Below, piece after piece: positions 54,460 through 63,912 of a stretch of 64,000 nucleotides of DNA. The translations under genes were made by a program, and so were the position numbers. This DNA comes from Rossellomorea aquimaris (lineage in GTDB: Bacteria; Bacillota; Bacilli; Bacillales; Bacillaceae_B). How positions within the stretch are numbered: the first letter of the stretch is position 1; every line of letters begins with the position of its first letter. Below the pieces are notes generated by a model. The model searched no databases. It saw nothing but the letters and a program-made list of their open reading frames with translations, and was not told the DNA's origin. The DNA is taken from NCBI RefSeq assembly GCF_003315075.1, contig NZ_QNRJ01000008.1:98101-162100 (forward strand), in the 5' to 3' direction.

Positions 54460-54594
54460 TTTAGTCATTGTGAATAGGGGTATGGTGACATTTGTGTGAG
54501 AAAAGTTTGTTTTGATTATAGGAGGTATTTCTCTTATCAAAGCGAAGATGATAAGATAAAATAGATACAATATTAATACAAAAGAGGTAAGCAA

Positions 54595-56070
54595 ATGATT
54601 ACATATAATCTATTAGACAGCATTAAATTAAAAACCATTTACGGTGAATTACCTTCAGAAATAAACGAAATTCATGTCGATTCCAGAAAAGTGACTGAAG
54701 GCAGTATATTTGTATGTACAAGAGGCTACACAGTGGATGGACATGATTATGCACAGATGGCCGTTGAAAAAGGGGCCACCCTGATTGTTGCAGAAAAACA
54801 ATTAGACATTGATTTAAATAAATCCGCATTAGTCGTAGTCAAAGACTCATTCAAAGCCTTGGCTCAATTATCCAATAAGTATTATGATTACCCTTCCCGG
54901 AAGCTGACGGTTTTCGGCGTGACGGGAACAAATGGAAAGACTACAGTGAGTAATCTGATTCACTCCATCCTGAAAAAAGACAGCCGCAGCTCTGCATTAT
55001 CCGGCACAATCGGCTTTAATTTAGATGGAGAGTTACTCCCGAGTGAAAACACAACCTGCGACAACTTAACGAACCAGCAGATGCTTCAAAGAGCAATAGA
55101 TCGCGATATCCACAATTTCACCCTTGAAGTATCCTCACACGGTCTGGCCTTGGGAAGATTATGGGGTATCGACTTCGATGTGGTGGCTTTCACCAACTTA
55201 AGTCATGATCATCTGGATTACCACGGAACGATGGAACACTATGGCTATGCCAAAGGTTTATTGTTTTCTCAATTAGGTCAGGACCTTCAAAATCCAAAGT
55301 ACGCTGTTCTGAATGCGGATGACGAATGGTATGAGCGCTACAGCTATATGACTCCTCATGAAGTGATCAGCTATGGACTTGAAGAGCACGCAGACTTCAA
55401 AGCAGAAAATGTAGAATATTTCAATGATTTAACCAAGTTTACGCTTGTATCTCCTCAAGGAAGCTTTGAGGTGGAAATGAAGTTATTAGGGAAATTCAAT
55501 GTTTACAATGTACTGACCGCTATGGCATGTTTGTATGCGAAGGGGATGGAAGTATCCAGACTAGTGGAAATTGTTCGCGATCTCCCACCTGTAAGCGGGA
55601 GAATGGAGAAGGTTGAAATGGAAGCACCTCTATCCGTTTACATTGATTATGCACATACGCCGGATGCAATTGAAAATGCCATTCAATCCGTCCTGCCGTT
55701 TAAAGAAAACAAAATCATTTTCCTCGTTGGTACAGGAGGAAATCGTGATAAGACAAAACGTCCTACCATGGCAGAAAAAGCATCATTAGCAGACTATGTC
55801 ATCTTAACAACAGACGACCCGCGATATGAAGAATACGATAGCATTCTAAAAGATCTTGAAAAAGGAATGCAGCATCAACAGTATGCTTTGATTGGTGATC
55901 GGGCAGAAGCGGTTAAGCATGCAGTGGAAGTAAGTGAACCCGGGGATATTATCATCTTTGCCGGGAAAGGACATGAGGATTATCAGATCATCGAAAATAC
56001 GAAATATCCTCATAGTGACAAAAATATAGCGATAGAAGAGAGCAAGTTGAAGTACGGTGTAACTGAATAA
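54595..56070 (+). CDS. murE: MurE-family ligase (paralogue outside the dcw cluster)
   Basis: Mur ligase that adds the third residue to UDP-MurNAc-L-Ala-D-Glu. N-domain contains VDSRKVTEGSIFVCTRG near residue 26; the ATP site is GVTGTNGKTTVSNL near 109; ENTTCDNLTN near 150 and VIFTNLSHDHLDYHGTMEHY near 205 are Mur motifs (max 20 residues quoted). In the third domain the amino-acid-selecting motif reads DDPRYE near residue 405, not DNPR. Neighbours are not cell-wall genes. Confidence 0.88.
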   Translation: MITYNLLDSIKLKTIYGELPSEINEIHVDSRKVTEGSIFVCTRGYTVDGHDYAQMAVEKGATLIVAEKQLDIDLNKSALVVVKDSFKALAQLSNKYYDYPSRKLTVFGVTGTNGKTTVSNLIHSILKKDSRSSALSGTIGFNLDGELLPSENTTCDNLTNQQMLQRAIDRDIHNFTLEVSSHGLALGRLWGIDFDVVAFTNLSHDHLDYHGTMEHYGYAKGLLFSQLGQDLQNPKYAVLNADDEWYERYSYMTPHEVISYGLEEHADFKAENVEYFNDLTKFTLVSPQGSFEVEMKLLGKFNVYNVLTAMACLYAKGMEVSRLVEIVRDLPPVSGRMEKVEMEAPLSVYIDYAHTPDAIENAIQSVLPFKENKIIFLVGTGGNRDKTKRPTMAEKASLADYVILTTDDPRYEEYDSILKDLEKGMQHQQYALIGDRAEAVKHAVEVSEPGDIIIFAGKGHEDYQIIENTKYPHSDKNIAIEESKLKYGVTE

Positions 56071-56085
56071 TTTTCTTGTGAGTAG

Positions 56086-56120
56086 CAGACCAATATGACA
56101 GATGTTGGTCTGTTTTTTTT
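56086..56120 (+). terminator. Terminator of the murE paralogue
   Basis: CAGACCAA and TTGGTCTG pair around an 11-nt loop, then eight T. Confidence 0.85.
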
Positions 56121-56190
56121 AGGTTATAGACGGATTTCACAATCTTTGGTAAATTTAAACTATAAATTAAACGATGAGAGAATGAAGCTG

Positions 56191-57243
56191 ATGAGATTTT
56201 CGTTGTATTTGAATGATTACGAAACAGAGAAGTTATTTTCTACTTTGAGGTGGCTGTTTGTAGTGATCGCTACACTCATATTTTACGTACCTCCTTTTTC
56301 AGATAATATCACTACCAATAAAGCGGTCTTTCCCTTTTTATTAGTATCGGGTGTCATTTATATGCTTGTGACTCAAATTGCACTTATACGGGCCCGGGAT
56401 GATAAAAGAAGTCTCCAATTCATCTTAAAAGCAGGGATAATATTCGATTTTTTTGCATTGATCTGGCTGATGTTTTTATCAGAAGGGATTCATAGTCCGC
56501 TTTATCCGATTTCCATATTGTTTGTCATGCATGCGACCATTTATTGGAGAACCAAAGGGGCCCTCATTTCTCTTGCGGTATTTAGCCTGGCATATCTTTT
56601 GATGGGAATGGTGACCGTCAACTTAACTGAATTTCAACATTATTTCACTCTTTCTTTTAATTTGTTTTTCCTCTGGATCATTGGTCTTTTCGGGGCTTTG
56701 ATCATGCTGAGGGAGCGTGCTCATTATGCGCAAAAGGAAGCCTATCATCATCTCGCCCATCGAGATTACTTGTCTGGCTTATTCAATCAACTATCTTTTC
56801 AGGAAAAGTTTAGGCGGAAAGTGGATGCGGATGAATCCTTCACTTTACTACTGGGTGACATCGATGATTTCAAAAAAGTGAATGATGAATTCGGGCATTT
56901 AACAGGGGATGAAGTGATCCGAAAGGTTGGGGAAGTCTTTCGGACTCTCTCTGTGACCTATAAGGGACAGGCCTTTCGATATGGGGGAGAAGAATTTGTC
57001 ATCTTATTGCCTCATACGGATGACCATGTTATCCATCAGTTTTTAAATGACTTATATAGCCGGTTGGAGACCTTAAAGCCTTTGCCGATTTCCATGAGTT
57101 TCGGTCAGGCTGAAACAACGGAAGCCAAAGACCCGGAAAAACTAATCGCACTTGCCGATCAAAGACTGTATGTAGCAAAGAAATCCGGGAAGAGAAGAAC
57201 CTGTCTTGCAAATGATGAACTTTTCATTCCATCTGCAGGCTAG
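56191..57243 (+). CDS. Membrane GGDEF diguanylate cyclase
   Basis: 350 aa: six to seven hydrophobic segments up to residue 175, a short helix, then a GGDEF domain from about residue 190. DYLSGLFNQLSF starts it, LGDIDDFKKVNDEFGHLTGD carries metal ligands and the active-site motif is GGEEF (within FRYGGEEFVIL), consistent with c-di-GMP synthesis. No RxxD inhibition site was obvious. ATG 56191 is preferred to 56182 on ribosome-site spacing (10 nt from TGAGAG); certainty of start is low. Confidence 0.88.
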   Translation: MRFSLYLNDYETEKLFSTLRWLFVVIATLIFYVPPFSDNITTNKAVFPFLLVSGVIYMLVTQIALIRARDDKRSLQFILKAGIIFDFFALIWLMFLSEGIHSPLYPISILFVMHATIYWRTKGALISLAVFSLAYLLMGMVTVNLTEFQHYFTLSFNLFFLWIIGLFGALIMLRERAHYAQKEAYHHLAHRDYLSGLFNQLSFQEKFRRKVDADESFTLLLGDIDDFKKVNDEFGHLTGDEVIRKVGEVFRTLSVTYKGQAFRYGGEEFVILLPHTDDHVIHQFLNDLYSRLETLKPLPISMSFGQAETTEAKDPEKLIALADQRLYVAKKSGKRRTCLANDELFIPSAG

Positions 57244-57251
57244 AATAAGAA

Positions 57252-57290
57252 AAGAAGCTGTCCTCACCCGAGGACAGCTTCTTTTGGATC
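57252..57290. terminator. Bidirectional terminator
   Basis: AAGAAGCTGTCCTC and GAGGACAGCTTCTT pair between convergent genes. Confidence 0.85.
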
Positions 57291-57297
57291 ATACATA

Positions 57298-58515
57298 TTA
57301 TACAAACATACCAGCAATTGCAGCACTTAGTAACGAAGCAAGTGCACCGGCAATGACGGCTTTTAATCCTAAGCGGGCGATATCACTTCTGCGGTCAGGG
57401 GCAAGGTTACCAAGTCCACCAAGTAAAATACCTAATGAAGAAAGGTTCGCAAATCCACAAAGAGCGAAGGAGATGATGGCTACCGCTTTATCCGATAAGT
57501 TCCCGATTTCAGGAGCAAACGCGGAATAAGCAACAAATTCGTTGATGACCAGCTTTTGACCAATGAAGTTTCCGGCGATGACTGCCTCACTCCAAGGAAC
57601 ACCAATAGCAAAAGCAAGTGGAGCAAAGGCATAACCAAGTATAAGCTCTAATGAAAGGCTGTCCATACCGAACAAGCCGCCTACCAAGCCAAGCAATCCA
57701 TTGATCATCGCGACAAGTGCAATAAATGCCAGTAGCATTGCACCGATATTTAAAGCTAATTGAAGCCCGACGCTGGCACCTTTAGCAGCGGCATCGATCA
57801 CATTTGCCGACTCAGAATCCGCTTCCATATCAAGCTCTTTTGGTTCAGGCGTATGATCTGTCTCAGGTACAAATAACTTTGCCAATACGAGTCCAGCAGG
57901 AGCAGCCATGAAGCTTGCTGCCAGTAAATACTCCAAAGGAACACCTAATAAGGAATACCCGACTAATACGGAACCGGCAACAGAAGCCAGTCCACCTGTC
58001 ATGACTGCGAAAAGTTCCGATTCAGTCATTCTGGATAGATAAGGTCTTACTACTAGCGGAGCCTCGGTTTGTCCGACGAAAATATTCGCTGCTGCAGAAA
58101 GTGACTCGGCCTTTCTTGTTCCTAACAGCTTTGCCAGTCCGCCACCTAAAATTTTGATGAAAAATTGCATGATTTTAAGATAATAAAGGACTGAAATTAA
58201 AGCAGAAAAGAAAATAACGACGGGAAGGACATTAAACGCAAAGATAAACGCTATATTGGATTCTTCCGTATAAAGACCACCAAAAAGGAAGGTGATTCCT
58301 TCGTTTGAATAATTGATAATAGCGTTTACAACTTGAGTCAATCCTTTAAGAGAATTTTGGCCCCAAGAAGTTTCCAACACGATAAAAGCGAAGAATAACT
58401 GTATAGCTAGTCCTCCAAGGACGGTTCTGAAATTAATACTCTTTTTGTTCGTAGAAAATGCAAAAGCAATTCCCAGAACGACAATGATACCCATGATACC
58501 CCATAAATATTGCAC
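57298..58515 (-). CDS. nupC: NupC-family nucleoside transporter
   Basis: About 405-residue concentrative nucleoside transporter driven by protons or sodium. The family segments VGQTEAPLVVRPYLSRMTESELFAVMTGG near residue 152 (read in parts: GQTEAPLVV and ESELFAVMTGG), LIAASFMAAPAGL near 203 and GYAFAPLAFAIGVPW near 295 are visible. GTG 58515 is preferred because GAGGTG is upstream at a good distance; 58524 is possible. Confidence 0.92.
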   Translation of the reverse strand: MQYLWGIMGIIVVLGIAFAFSTNKKSINFRTVLGGLAIQLFFAFIVLETSWGQNSLKGLTQVVNAIINYSNEGITFLFGGLYTEESNIAFIFAFNVLPVVIFFSALISVLYYLKIMQFFIKILGGGLAKLLGTRKAESLSAAANIFVGQTEAPLVVRPYLSRMTESELFAVMTGGLASVAGSVLVGYSLLGVPLEYLLAASFMAAPAGLVLAKLFVPETDHTPEPKELDMEADSESANVIDAAAKGASVGLQLALNIGAMLLAFIALVAMINGLLGLVGGLFGMDSLSLELILGYAFAPLAFAIGVPWSEAVIAGNFIGQKLVINEFVAYSAFAPEIGNLSDKAVAIISFALCGFANLSSLGILLGGLGNLAPDRRSDIARLGLKAVIAGALASLLSAAIAGMFV

Positions 58516-58687
58516 TTCTTTCACCTCTTCAAATTTTAAGTTTATAACTTGATGCTTTCGGTTTTTTATTTTACAATTCTTTCAGACGTCTGACAACCTA
58601 CAATTACACGATTTTCGTAAAGTTGTACGGACAACATCGTCTTTAGTATGCGCCAATAAAGCGTTTTCATGAAAGGGGATACACATT

Positions 58688-58921
58688 ATGAAGATCAGAA
58701 AAAATTTTTTGGAAGGCTTGGAACAAAAAGTATATATCTATGAAAACAAGAAAGATGAGTTCATATTAATTGCCGTTCCGGATATTCGATGGTCTTATTC
58801 TTTTACCTATGATGAAGATAATATACAAACAAAGTTACTGGAGTCATTACAGGAAAGGGTATCAAAAGAATCAGCTGAAACGTTAAGTTCCCGGATTGTT
58901 CAATGGACAAGGGAAATGTAA
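58688..58921 (+). CDS. YueH-family protein
   Basis: 77-residue acidic/basic cytoplasmic protein beginning MKIRKNFLEGLEQKVYIYEN. The ending SSRIVQWTREM and the W-containing middle match my recollection of B. subtilis YueH. AAAGGGG precedes the ATG. Function unknown; the family call is moderate. Confidence 0.6.
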   Translation: MKIRKNFLEGLEQKVYIYENKKDEFILIAVPDIRWSYSFTYDEDNIQTKLLESLQERVSKESAETLSSRIVQWTREM

Positions 58922-59100
58922 GACTGCTTAATGCCGTTTTTCTGGTGAATCAGTGCACGGTAGTGAAAAATGCAAATTCCTACCTATAGGAAATGATGCG
59001 GGAAACATGCCTGATTTACCAAGGTGTTGATTCTTAGTTGCATTGTCACTTTAGAACGAATATGATGAGAAAGTGAGAATGACGAGAAAGGATTTTATGA

Positions 59101-60669
59101 ATGAAAATAGACTTTATACAGGAAGTTAAGTCAAGACGGACTTTCGCTATTATTTCCCACCCGGATGCCGGGAAAACAACATTAACTGAGCAACTTCTTC
59201 TCTTTGGAGGAGCGATTCGCGCAGCAGGAACTGTAAAAGGTAAGAAATCAGGCAAGTTCGCTACATCTGACTGGATGGAAATTGAGAAGCAGAGAGGGAT
59301 CTCGGTCACTTCTTCTGTGATGGCTTTCGACTATGATGATTATCGGGTGAATATCCTGGATACACCTGGGCACCAGGACTTCTCTGAAGATACTTATAGA
59401 ACGTTGATGGCTGTTGATAGTGCGGTTATGATCATCGATTCAGCGAAAGGGATTGAAACACAAACCTTAAAGCTTTTCAAAGTTTGCCGAATGAGAGGCA
59501 TACCGATCTTCACATTCATTAATAAGCTCGACCGTCAAGGACGTGAGCCACTGGAATTATTGGAAGAGCTTGAAGAAGTACTTGGAATTCAATCTTATCC
59601 GATGAATTGGCCGATAGGAATGGGGAAAGAATTCTTAGGCATCTATGATCGCTTCAATAATCGAATTGAGCAATTCCGCGTGGAGGATGAAGATCGTTTT
59701 ATTCCCTTAAACGATGAAGGGGAAATTGAGGGCGCACACCCTCTTAAGGAAAGCAATCTTTATGATCAAACCCTTCAAGATGTGTTGCTTCTGAACGAAG
59801 CAGGAAACCAGTTTTCACGTGAGCGAATAGCGAATGGAGAGCTTTCCCCTGTTTTCTTCGGTAGTGCATTGACGAATTTTGGTGTTCAAACGTTTCTTGA
59901 AACGTATTTACAATTTGCACCATCTCCTCAGCCAAGGAATTCTGACGCTGGTGAAATTGAGCCGACGGCAGAGGAATTTTCTGGTTTCGTGTTCAAGATC
60001 CAAGCCAATATGAATCCCGCTCATCGTGACCGGATTGCTTTTGTCCGCATCTGTTCAGGACAATTCGAGAGAGGGATGACGGTTAATCTTGCCCGCACAG
60101 GTAAATCCATTAAGCTTGCTCAGTCTACACAATTTCTTGCCGACGATCGAAGCACTGTAAATGAAGCTGTGAGTGGGGATATTATCGGGGTTTATGACAC
60201 GGGTACGTATCAAATCGGTGATACGCTTGTTCAAGGAAAGCAAGGCTTCCAATATGAAAAGCTCCCTCAATTTACACCTGAACTTTTTGTTCGTGTTACA
60301 GCTAAGAATGTGATGAAGCAGAAGCACTTTCAAAAAGGGATTCTTCAACTGGTTCAAGAAGGGGCCATCCAATATTATAAGACCCGTACGGAAGATATCA
60401 TCCTTGGTGCAGTCGGACAGCTTCAGTTTGAAGTATTTGAGCACAGAATGAAAAATGAGTACAATGTTGATGTGAAAATGGAACCGATTGGATCAAAAAT
60501 AGCAAGATGGATTGAAAACGAAGAAGATGTGAAAGAAACAATGTCAAGCTCTCGAAGCATGCTGGTAAAAGACCGTCATGACAACCTGGTCTTCTTGTTT
60601 GAAAATGATTTTGCCATGAGATGGTTCAATGATAAAAATCCGGATATTCGATTATATAGTTTGATGTAA
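59101..60669 (+). CDS. prfC: Peptide chain release factor 3
   Basis: GTPase that recycles class I release factors from the ribosome. G1 is [13 protein letters not shown] near residue 20, the G2-switch region [11 protein letters not shown] near 64, G3 [14 protein letters not shown] near 86, and G4 [10 protein letters not shown] near 141. 522 aa is the usual length. AAAGGA precedes the ATG. RF3 is scattered among Bacilli. Confidence 0.96.
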   Translation: MKIDFIQEVKSRRTFAIISHPDAGKTTLTEQLLLFGGAIRAAGTVKGKKSGKFATSDWMEIEKQRGISVTSSVMAFDYDDYRVNILDTPGHQDFSEDTYRTLMAVDSAVMIIDSAKGIETQTLKLFKVCRMRGIPIFTFINKLDRQGREPLELLEELEEVLGIQSYPMNWPIGMGKEFLGIYDRFNNRIEQFRVEDEDRFIPLNDEGEIEGAHPLKESNLYDQTLQDVLLLNEAGNQFSRERIANGELSPVFFGSALTNFGVQTFLETYLQFAPSPQPRNSDAGEIEPTAEEFSGFVFKIQANMNPAHRDRIAFVRICSGQFERGMTVNLARTGKSIKLAQSTQFLADDRSTVNEAVSGDIIGVYDTGTYQIGDTLVQGKQGFQYEKLPQFTPELFVRVTAKNVMKQKHFQKGILQLVQEGAIQYYKTRTEDIILGAVGQLQFEVFEHRMKNEYNVDVKMEPIGSKIARWIENEEDVKETMSSSRSMLVKDRHDNLVFLFENDFAMRWFNDKNPDIRLYSLM

Positions 60670-60678
60670 AGGTAGTGG

Positions 60679-60715
60679 ACACCCCTCAAGGACTGGACTT
60701 GGAGGGGTGTTTTTT
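60679..60715 (+). terminator. Terminator of prfC
   Basis: ACACCCCTC and GAGGGGTGT pair, followed by TTTTTT. Confidence 0.85.
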
Positions 60716-60878
60716 GGTAGGTGGAATGGAGGGTGTCACCTGGAACCAATTGAACTTTTTACCATTATCAAGTGAATTTATCCTGGAATAAATGTATATT
60801 AGTAGTATTATATAGGTGAATAGTCTTAGTATATACATATAGGGGATATTTTCATAAATAAGGGGGAGAGTTGAAAAA

Positions 60879-61907
60879 ATGAACATCGCTTGTGCAAATT
60901 GTGCTGTAACCATGGAGTATCATGATACAGGGTACTTTTTTTTACATAATGCTCAAAATGATTCTGTACCGTTGGAGGGATATGCTTCCCAATTAGAAGA
61001 TGGTACATATGTTTTTCTGTATGAAAATCTGAATGTACTATATGAAAAGCTTGTTAGAGTAGAGAAGTTATTGGAAGAGGATGGATGGACGTGCAGCATT
61101 AATTGTATCAATCAGCCCGGATCGGTGATGGAAGTAGGCAAATTCATGCTATTAATGAAGCATAGAGAGATGGTAGAGATGATTCAGGATGGTAAATTCA
61201 CCAGTCATCTTCAACCAATCATTGATTTAAGAGATTACAGTCTCTTTGGTTATGAATCTCTCTTGCGTGCAGAGGATCATTCCAAAAAGATAAATCCAGG
61301 AGCATTATTTGAAGTTGCTGCCGTCACAGGCTTTCACTCCATGTTAGACCAGAAAGCAAGGAAATCGGCAATCGAATGCCGGGAGGGTCAGGTGAATCCT
61401 GGCATTAAAAGTTTCATTAACTTCCTTCCTTCCACGATTTATAATCCGGAATTTTGTTTGCGTCATACCTTTAAAATCGTAAACGAGGTCGGGGTGAATC
61501 CTGAAGATCTTGTATTCGAAGTGGTGGAGACAGAGAAAATTGAGGATGTGGAACATCTAAGATCGGTACTTGATGTATATAAGCGTGAAGGGATGAAAGT
61601 GGCGCTTGATGATGTTGGATCCGGATTTGCCACGGTCGAAATGCTGACTCTCCTTAAGCCTGACTATGTGAAAATTGACCGTTCTTTTATCAATCACTGT
61701 GATAGTGTCCCGGAAAACCAGGAGTTCTTACATAAGGTCATCCAGATTGCAACTGAGTTGAACATCCATGTATTAGCAGAAGGTATCGAGAGGGAAGAAG
61801 AATTGCTATTCTGTAAAAAAATCGGTGTTCATTATGCACAAGGCTACTTCATAGGAAAGCCTGATCCTGAAGCAAAAGAACCATTTGCACAATCTCAATT
61901 TGTATAG
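60879..61907 (+). CDS. EAL-domain protein (c-di-GMP phosphodiesterase)
   Basis: 342 aa. An N-terminal cysteine-rich segment (MNIACANCAVTME) and about 80 uncharacterised residues precede an EAL domain from about residue 100. The motif reads ESL in YESLLR near 125; other catalytic blocks are FINFLPSTI, EVVETEK, DDVGSGFATVEML, KIDRSFINH and LAEGIEREEEL, so it is probably active. GGGGGAGAG precedes the ATG. No sensor domain of known type was recognised. Confidence 0.85.
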   Translation: MNIACANCAVTMEYHDTGYFFLHNAQNDSVPLEGYASQLEDGTYVFLYENLNVLYEKLVRVEKLLEEDGWTCSINCINQPGSVMEVGKFMLLMKHREMVEMIQDGKFTSHLQPIIDLRDYSLFGYESLLRAEDHSKKINPGALFEVAAVTGFHSMLDQKARKSAIECREGQVNPGIKSFINFLPSTIYNPEFCLRHTFKIVNEVGVNPEDLVFEVVETEKIEDVEHLRSVLDVYKREGMKVALDDVGSGFATVEMLTLLKPDYVKIDRSFINHCDSVPENQEFLHKVIQIATELNIHVLAEGIEREEELLFCKKIGVHYAQGYFIGKPDPEAKEPFAQSQFV

Positions 61908-61910
61908 CTG

Positions 61911-61948
61911 AAATGACCTCTCTTCTTACAAAGGAGGTCATTTTTTTA
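61911..61948 (+). terminator. Terminator of the EAL gene
   Basis: AAATGACCTC and GAGGTCATTT pair, then seven T. Confidence 0.85.
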
Positions 61949-61957
61949 ATAAAATCA

Positions 61958-61986
61958 TTGACATATTTCAACACGATGGATAAAAT
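61958..61986 (+). promoter_or_regulatory. Sigma-A promoter of the T-box leader
   Basis: TTGACA, 17 nt, TAAAAT: near-perfect consensus, about 90 nt before the recognisable T-box leader. Confidence 0.8.
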
Positions 61987-62082
61987 ACTACTATAATTAC
62001 TTTAGTGCATAAAAGCTTAAAAGCGTTTAAGAGTGAAAGAGGCTGATGCCCTTTCAAACTTTTAACGGTTCAATCACATATC

Positions 62083-62366
62083 TTTGTCTTGAGCAACGAA
62101 GTAGGAAATAGGTAGACAGCAATCAGAGACTAGGCGGCAGGTGTAAGCCTAGGTCCATTATTTCTGAATTACATTGCTTATAAATCCTCTAAGTAGATGA
62201 GGCTTTATCCAGGGACAAACCTTTATGAAGTGGGAATAAACAAATTGTCAACTATTCTTGAATAGTAGTGAGTGAATAGTGGGAATGTATGACAATAGGT
62301 TTATTCCAATTAGGGTGGTAACGCGGAGAACTCTTCGTCCCTATTCGGGATGGAGAGTTCTTTTTG
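62083..62366 (+). promoter_or_regulatory. T-box leader, tyrosine-specific
   Basis: Stem I is seen as AGCAAT...ATTGCT (62141-62168 region and its arm). On its 3' side the loop reads GAATTACA, which places the specifier codon TAC (Tyr) in the usual GAAN-codon-A setting. The conserved T-box is AGGGTGGTAACGCGG at 62312-62326, followed by a terminator stem AGAACTC/GAGTTCT and TTTTT at 62327-62366. Uncharged tRNA-Tyr should allow read-through. Confidence 0.88.
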
Positions 62367-62419
62367 TTGTTCTTTCTATTCCCATTCATCAATTTCACCT
62401 TAGAGAAGGAAGTGTTACT

Positions 62420-63826
62420 ATGTTAAACATTCAAAGCGTAAACAAACCAAAGGTTATAGAAGCATCAGTGATATTGCTCGCTGTACTGGGGATTATCAGT
62501 GGCAGTATTATTGGGCTCGAATCAGTCCCTCACATTCCCATTATCCTATCACTCTTCTTTTTAATGGTGTATGGGCTTAGTCGCAAGGTAAAATTCAAAG
62601 AGATTGAACAGGGAATGATCGTTGGGGCCCAAGGTGGCTTAGGAGCTATTTTACTCTTCTTCTTCATTGGTCTTCTTGTGAGCAGTTGGTTACTCAGTGG
62701 AACCATTCCCACTTTGATGTTTTACGGGTTTGAATTTGTATCACCCCATTATTTTTATGCGATTGCGTTTTTGCTTACATCCTTGAGCGGCATTGTCATT
62801 GGTAGTTCATTGACGACGGCGGCGACCATAGGTGTGGCACTTATCGGAATTGGTGAGGCGATGGGACTGTCCATGAGTATCACAGCGGGAGCGATTGTTT
62901 CAGGAGCTTTTTTTGGAGATAAGATGTCGCCATTATCAGACACAACGAACCTGGCTTCTTCTATTGTGAAGGTAGATTTATTTACTCATATCCGCAATAT
63001 GGCCTGGACAACTGTCCCTGCATTCATCATTACACTCATCGTTTTTGGGCTTTTATCACCGGAAACAAGTGATGTCAATTTAACACAGCTGAAATCGTTA
63101 CAGGATGGATTGGATCAAACAGGTCTGATTCATTGGTACAGTCTCGTTCCTGTATTATTACTCATTGTTCTCATCGTATTTAAGACCCCTGCACTATTGA
63201 CACTTGCGATCAATATAGTTGTCTCAATCGGCCTTTCGTTCTTACATGGGTCCTTGAAGCTGAATGAACTGTTTCAGGTATTATTTTCAGGATTTGAATC
63301 CAAAACAGGGGTGGAATCCATCGACTCACTTTTAACAAGAGGAGGAGTGAACAGCATGATGTTTACGATTTCCCTTGTCATTCTCTCTTTAAGTCTCGGT
63401 GGATTATTGTTTAAGCTTGGTATTATTCCTGTGTTGCTTAATAAAGTTTCAACGATCCTTCAATCAGGAAGAAGAACGATTCTTTCAACGGCTCTATCGG
63501 CCATTGGTATAAACCTCGTTGTAGGGGAACAGTATCTGTCCATCCTATTAACGGGAGAAGCCTTTCAATCTCAATATAAGAAGCTCGGGTTACATCCCAA
63601 GAACTTATCACGTACGTTGGAGGATGCTGGAACGGTCATTAACCCGTTAGTGCCATGGAGTGTATGTGGTATATTCTTAACTGATGTATTAGGAGTCGCC
63701 ACGATAGAGTATTTACCGTTCGCTATCTTTTGTCTCATTTCGCCCGTCATAACCATTCTATATGGATTTACCGGCTGGACCATCGAAAAAGAACAAACCG
63801 AAACGAATCCAATTGCATCAAACTAA
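62420..63826 (+). CDS. nhaC: NhaC-family antiporter / putative tyrosine transporter
   Basis: 468-residue membrane protein with about 12 hydrophobic segments. NhaC motifs include GAIVSGAFFGDKMSPLSDTTNLAS near residue 150 (cited as GAFFGDKMSPLSDTTN) and GGLLFKLGIIPVLL near 325. The start ATG 62420 is chosen because GAAGGAAGTG lies upstream; the T-box leader ends just before. T-box control argues that it imports tyrosine rather than being only a sodium antiporter; relatives (YheL-type) are known to be Tyr-T-box regulated. Confidence 0.88.
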   Translation: MLNIQSVNKPKVIEASVILLAVLGIISGSIIGLESVPHIPIILSLFFLMVYGLSRKVKFKEIEQGMIVGAQGGLGAILLFFFIGLLVSSWLLSGTIPTLMFYGFEFVSPHYFYAIAFLLTSLSGIVIGSSLTTAATIGVALIGIGEAMGLSMSITAGAIVSGAFFGDKMSPLSDTTNLASSIVKVDLFTHIRNMAWTTVPAFIITLIVFGLLSPETSDVNLTQLKSLQDGLDQTGLIHWYSLVPVLLLIVLIVFKTPALLTLAINIVVSIGLSFLHGSLKLNELFQVLFSGFESKTGVESIDSLLTRGGVNSMMFTISLVILSLSLGGLLFKLGIIPVLLNKVSTILQSGRRTILSTALSAIGINLVVGEQYLSILLTGEAFQSQYKKLGLHPKNLSRTLEDAGTVINPLVPWSVCGIFLTDVLGVATIEYLPFAIFCLISPVITILYGFTGWTIEKEQTETNPIASN

Positions 63827-63912
63827 CATTATATAAGAAGCTCTTTTCACAAAGGTTGTTGTTTATTAACATAAAGTCTGCTGGGCTCTGTCAATTAGTG
63901 TGAGTTGGATGG

